In this document: positions 5,058-7,502 of the stretch, in pieces | Layout: each line of letters opens with the position of its first letter | Numbering within the stretch: the first letter of the stretch is position 1 | DNA from: CAYNFH01 sp964396385 | Lineage (GTDB): Bacteria > Armatimonadota > Chthonomonadetes > Chthonomonadales > CAJBBX01 | Assembly: GCA_964396385.1 (NCBI GenBank) | Contig: CAYNFH010000278.1 | Span: 1-7,502, forward strand | Direction of reading: 5' to 3' | DNA length: 7,502 nucleotides | Program-made: the position numbers and the translations under genes | The notes under the pieces: model-generated | Told to the model about the DNA's origin: nothing | Databases searched by the model: none | What the model saw: only the letters and a program-made list of their open reading frames with translations

Positions 5058-6779
5058 TTAACCGAGCGGTACCGCAGCCGCGGGCGGAGGGACTGTCACT
5101 ACCGCATGGGATGGTGAGGGTTTGGGAGCGCGGAGCGATTCCACGAGACGCAGGATTTCGTCACGACGCGGGCCGGGGCCGGCGACCTCCGCCGCGCGCC
5201 GCAGCCACGGCTCCGCCTCACGCCGCCGCTCCAGCTCCAGCAGCGCGATGCCCAGGGCGTACGCCCCGTTGGGGTGAAGGGGGTGGATCTCCACCGCCTG
5301 CCGGAAGCGGTCCAGCTCGCGGTCCGGGTTCCCCCGCATGATCCGCCGCGCCGCCTGCGTATAGGGATAGTCCAATGCCAGCCGGAGCGCATCGTCTATC
5401 CGGCCCATGCGGCGGTATGCTGCCATCGGCCGGTCCATAGCCACTGCCGGATGGTAGGGCTGCCGAAGGAACCAGGCCAGCAGGGCGTCCGCGGAGATCC
5501 CTGACAGGTCCTTGGAGAATAGGGTGAGATAGCTCACCAGCGGAGGTTGCAGCCCGGCCGCGAACATCCTCTCGATCCACCTCATGCCCGTGGTCACGTC
5601 CTCGCACCTCTGGATAAGAAGGTCGAAGCTTCCTGTGTCCGGCCGCACCGCCTCCGCTTCCAGCCGGGCCAGCCATCCGGCTGCGGAAGCGTAGTCGGGC
5701 GCTCCCGCCACGAGCGTGTTGAGCGTGACCGTATCCGGCGGTATGCCCTCCCGCTTCATCTGGGCCAGCCACTTGCGCCGCGTCCGCTCATCCGGCGCCT
5801 GCCGGATGACGGCATTGAAAGTGGCCAGGTCGGGAAGCACCCCCTTCTGCTTCATCCGCTGCAGCCAGACACACTGCGTGGCGTAGCTGCCGGACTTCAG
5901 GAGCAGGGTGCGGAGCGTCTCCCGGTCCGGCGGAAGCCCGGCACCCTCCATATCCGCCAGGATCCGGCCGGCCGCCTCGTAGTCCACGCTTCCCGCCAGA
6001 AGCTGGTTGAAGCGGTCACGCAGCTCCAGCACGTCGGCATCCGGCTCGCCCGCCTCGGACTGCAGCCGATCCGATATCCGGTCCGCGAGCTCCTCCGCCT
6101 CGCCGCTCCGGCCAATCACGGTGAGCGTGTTAACGAAGTAGACCGGCGCGTCTTCCTCCGACGCGCACTCGACGCGCAGCTCTCTCACCGCGTGGAGAGC
6201 CAGGTCCTGCTCCCACTTTGCGTCCGGCATCGCGCCCAGCCGTGCCGGTAGATCGATGCGCTCGGTCAGGAAGTCGTGATGGATCCAGCGCTGTACGGTC
6301 TCGTCGATCAGGATCTCATTGTCGCCACAGAACTGACTGGCCCGTACCGCATGACGTACGCTATCGCCTACAAAGTCGCGCTGGCCGTCCGGCAGCTCCA
6401 CCTCCAGATCGCGTGCCCAGCAAACCGCGAGCCGGAGAGCGGGCACGCCGTCCGGATGCAGCCCCGTCTCGCGGGCAATGTCCGCCTGGAAGCGTGTCGC
6501 CATGATCACCGCGAGGCAGCAGAGCGGCGCAGCGTCGTCCGGGTTGTTGGACATCAAGAGCCAGCCGTCGCCCGTGAATTTCATGCGCACTTCCGTGAGC
6601 CCGACCGCCTCCAGGTGCGGCCGGAGCTGGTTCACCAGCGCGAGGTTGAATTTATCGAGGCGGCGCGTGGAGAGCTTCAGCCCTGTCGCCGTGGACCGCT
6701 TGAGGTCCATGACAAGGCAGAGAGTGAGCTGGGGTGAAGGGTCGGAAGTAGGCGTGCCCGTGGAGTGCGCAGCCGGCAT
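5058..6779 (-). CDS. Class III nucleotide-cyclase homology domain fused to PPR-like and TPR-like repeats
   Basis: The 573-residue protein is soluble, with no signal peptide or membrane segment. Residues 18-165 form a class III cyclase homology domain: D25 (LCLVMDLKRST) and D71 (KFTGDGW) align with the two metal-binding Asp; K67 and D135 (RDFVG) align with the adenine-selecting Lys/Asp; R146 aligns with the transition-state Arg. The partner Asn of the usual VNxAxR is R142, so activity may be altered or lost. Residues 254-413 are five exact 32-residue units (starts 254, 286, 318, 350, 382) with hydrophobic residues at 4, 7 and 8, Trp at 20 (units 2-5), Met/Leu at 24, Gly at 28 and P-D at 31-32. 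They look like short pentatricopeptide repeats, and a weak sixth unit may follow (414-445). Residues about 450-550 are TPR-like, then a Pro-rich tail. Role unknown; signalling or scaffolding, or RNA binding by the repeats, are inferences. ATG 6779 has a strong GAGGAG site. Confidence 0.85.
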   Translation of the reverse strand: MPAAHSTGTPTSDPSPQLTLCLVMDLKRSTATGLKLSTRRLDKFNLALVNQLRPHLEAVGLTEVRMKFTGDGWLLMSNNPDDAAPLCCLAVIMATRFQADIARETGLHPDGVPALRLAVCWARDLEVELPDGQRDFVGDSVRHAVRASQFCGDNEILIDETVQRWIHHDFLTERIDLPARLGAMPDAKWEQDLALHAVRELRVECASEEDAPVYFVNTLTVIGRSGEAEELADRISDRLQSEAGEPDADVLELRDRFNQLLAGSVDYEAAGRILADMEGAGLPPDRETLRTLLLKSGSYATQCVWLQRMKQKGVLPDLATFNAVIRQAPDERTRRKWLAQMKREGIPPDTVTLNTLVAGAPDYASAAGWLARLEAEAVRPDTGSFDLLIQRCEDVTTGMRWIERMFAAGLQPPLVSYLTLFSKDLSGISADALLAWFLRQPYHPAVAMDRPMAAYRRMGRIDDALRLALDYPYTQAARRIMRGNPDRELDRFRQAVEIHPLHPNGAYALGIALLELERRREAEPWLRRAAEVAGPGPRRDEILRLVESLRAPKPSPSHAVVTVPPPAAAVPLG

Positions 6780-6785
6780 GTTGGG

Positions 6786-6791
6786 CTCCTC
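6786..6791 (-). promoter_or_regulatory. Ribosome binding site GAGGAG for the cyclase/PPR-like gene
   Basis: On the minus strand GAGGAG ends 6 bases before ATG 6779, ideal spacing. It supports this start over the internal Met at residue 24, which would remove the first cyclase strand. Confidence 0.75.
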
Positions 6792-6840
6792 GGATTCAGG
6801 TCGCCGTTGGATTTGTTCGGAGCCGCTACGCCAGACTCCT

Positions 6841-6860
6841 GCTCCATGAGGGATCTGCTT
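6841..6860 (-). repeat. Degenerate copy of the dispersed ATGACA-ended element in the leader of the cyclase/PPR-like gene
   Basis: On the minus strand, AAGCAGATCCCTC (6860-6848) is identical to 7064-7076, and GGAGC follows two bases later in both. The copy then diverges before the terminal ATGACA. If the proposed promoter is right, it would be transcribed as part of the untranslated leader. Confidence 0.5.
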
Positions 6861-6870
6861 TTCGTTCCGA

Positions 6871-6899
6871 TTTATATGCCGTGTTTCTCAGGGCCGCAA
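6871..6899 (-). promoter_or_regulatory. Candidate sigma70-type promoter for the cyclase/PPR-like gene
   Basis: On the minus strand, TTGCGG (6899-6894) is followed after exactly 17 bases by TATAAA (6876-6871). The -10 box matches consensus at five of six bases and the -35 box at three. Transcription would begin near 6864, leaving a leader of about 85 bases. It sits directly between the gene and the repeat cluster. Confidence 0.35.
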
Positions 6900-6987
6900 C
6901 CTGTCATTCCGAGCGCCAGCGAGGAATCTGGCCTCCCGGAGAGGTTCGCCAGATTCCTCAGTCGCTTCGCTCCTTCGGAATGACAGG
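6900..6987. repeat. Large inverted repeat made of two opposed element copies
   Basis: The 13 bases at 6900-6912 (CCTGTCATTCCGA) are the exact reverse complement of 6975-6987, and the 12 bases at 6921-6932 (GAGGAATCTGGC) of 6948-6959. The arms are two copies of one element, minus-strand at 6902-6930 and plus-strand at 6950-6985; the plus copy is 7 bases longer between the paired blocks. A transcript would fold into a long bulged hairpin. Arrangement resembles REP/BIME-type extragenic elements or a small non-autonomous mobile element, but no transposase or target-site duplication is visible. Confidence 0.7.
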
Positions 6988-7015
6988 AGTGTCGCTTCGC
7001 TCCTTCGGAATGACA
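6961..7015 (+). repeat. Direct repeat, two 25-bp identical copies at 30-bp spacing
   Basis: Bases 6961-6985 and 6991-7015 are identical (start GTCGCTTCGC, end CGGAATGACA), separated by GGAGT. The second copy is a 3' part of the element, so the right arm of the inverted repeat seems to have been partly duplicated. Two copies with a 5-base gap do not make a CRISPR array. Confidence 0.7.
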
Positions 7016-7066
7016 ACGGGATGGTACGGCTTCTAGAGTTACAGAGTACACACAGCCACCGTAAAG

Positions 7067-7094
7067 CAGATCCCTCGCGGAGCTCGGGATGACA
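7067..7094 (+). repeat. Dispersed ATGACA-ended element, 28-bp copy
   Basis: It begins CAGATCCCTCGC and ends GCTCGGGATGACA. Against the minus-strand copy at 6902-6930 it has the same ends with T/C and A/G changes and one base less in the middle. Confidence 0.6.
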
Positions 7095-7147
7095 GGTTGC
7101 TACGGTGGCGCATCCACAGATACAGAGAAGACGTTGGGACTGTAAAA

Positions 7148-7175
7148 CGGGTCCCTCGCTCTGCTCGGGATGACA
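7148..7175 (+). repeat. Dispersed ATGACA-ended element, 28-bp copy next to the ferritin-like gene
   Basis: Over its last 24 bases (7152-7175) it differs from 7071-7094 at three adjacent positions. It ends 24 bases beyond the ferritin-like gene's stop; read in that gene's direction, the element is followed by a short T-run (7147-7144), so it could contribute to 3'-end formation. No clean terminator stem is evident. Confidence 0.6.
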
Positions 7176-7199
7176 CCGCGGACTGACCCAGCCGACTCG

Positions 7200-7502
7200 T
7201 TACGCCCGTTGGTCCGGCCGAGTGACGTCCGGCACGTCCTCTCCGAGGGCGGTGGCCAGATCGATCTGGTGCTCCTGCTCCTGCATCAGTATCTGGCGGA
7301 TGTTCTCCGCGATGGCATACTCGCCCAGCGCCTCGCACTGCCGCACCCGCACGCGGTAGTTGGCGACCGTCTCGTTCTCGTTGTCCAGGTCAAACCGCAG
7401 CATATCCTCTGCCTTGTCCGAAGTCCGTACCGGCTTGGGCGTTACCGTGGGCATCCCGCCCAGGTAGTCGATCTGCTTCGCGATGGTCAGCGCGTGCTGC
7501 AG
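7200..7502 (-). CDS. Bacterioferritin/ferritin-like protein, C-terminal part
   Basis: The frame is open from the right edge to TAA at 7202-7200, giving the last 100 residues of a protein usually near 150-160 long. The four-helix-bundle iron-oxidising family is recognisable from LQHALTIAKQIDYLGGMPTV, where the His is the helix-B ligand of the E-x2-H pair. It is followed by FDLDNENETVANYR with a Glu ligand on helix C, and QEQEHQIDLATAL, the second E-x2-H on helix D. These are the expected di-iron ligands of the last three helices; the first helix and any haem-binding Met lie outside. An internal Met 17 codons into the visible part is not the start because the helix-B sequence runs through it. 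The role is iron storage or detoxification in the cytoplasm. Transcription runs toward the repeat cluster and the cyclase/PPR-like gene, with about 420 bases between them. Confidence 0.85.
   Translation of the reverse strand: MQHALTIAKQIDYLGGMPTVTPKPVRTSDKAEDMLRFDLDNENETVANYRVRVRQCEALGEYAIAENIRQILMQEQEHQIDLATALGEDVPDVTRPDQRA

Noticed and set aside
5052..5065. Short stem TCGGT/ACCGA at the convergent junction as a bidirectional terminator
   Set aside because: Only five base pairs, no T-tract on either strand, and it overlaps the stop codon of the cyclase/PPR-like gene.
6961..7015. Possible CRISPR remnant (25-bp repeats spaced by 30)
   Set aside because: Only two copies, a 5-base gap too short for a spacer, and the repeat is shared with inverted and dispersed copies nearby.
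7039..7338. 99-codon minus-strand frame across the repeat cluster and the ferritin-like gene's end
   Set aside because: Part of it is translated element copies and the rest is an out-of-phase shadow of the ferritin-like gene.

Overview
The window is GC-rich bacterial DNA with a strong preference for G or C at third codon positions. No marker gene fixes the taxon. An exported DUF5060/DUF4038-type glycoside hydrolase next to a ThuA-like protein, a relic of a BTAD/SARP-type regulator, and dispersed elements ending in CGG(A/G)ATGACA would suit a large soil or sediment genome of the Armatimonadota/Chloroflexota kind. That placement is an inference from general familiarity and is weak.

Layout on the + strand: (1) 1-357, the 3' part of an unrecognised reading frame whose clear coding signal begins just after an octamer tandem array (14-45). 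(2) 358-492, an intergenic stretch with two small hairpins. (3) 493-4185, a tight same-strand group: a secreted ThuA-like protein, a 734-residue multidomain glycoside hydrolase overlapping it by 32 bases, and an endonuclease III 41 bases further on. The first two look like a sugar-processing pair at or outside the cell envelope; endonuclease III is base-excision repair and is probably only a positional neighbour. (4) 4186-4464, a decay zone with a second octamer array, a 5' fragment of a BTAD-type regulator and a perfect 12-bp-stem hairpin. (5) 4465-4968, a small unknown membrane protein.

On the - strand: (6) 5058-6779, a 573-residue protein joining a class III nucleotide-cyclase homology domain to five exact 32-residue pentatricopeptide-like (PPR-like) repeats and a TPR-like C-terminus. 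It is convergent with the membrane-protein gene and has a good ribosome binding site and a plausible promoter. (7) 6780-7199, about 420 bases with no gene, which holds five recognisable copies and one degenerate copy of a short dispersed element, two of them forming a large hairpin. (8) 7200-7502, the C-terminal two thirds of a bacterioferritin/ferritin-like iron-storage protein running off the window edge.

The most unusual item is the cyclase/PPR-like protein: its repeat register is exact, and the cyclase site keeps all the usual key residues I could align except the transition-state Asn, which is Arg. The second is non-coding: three tandem arrays with an 8-bp unit sit at gene junctions, and two of them are the same degenerate octamer (GRGYRARY) on opposite strands.
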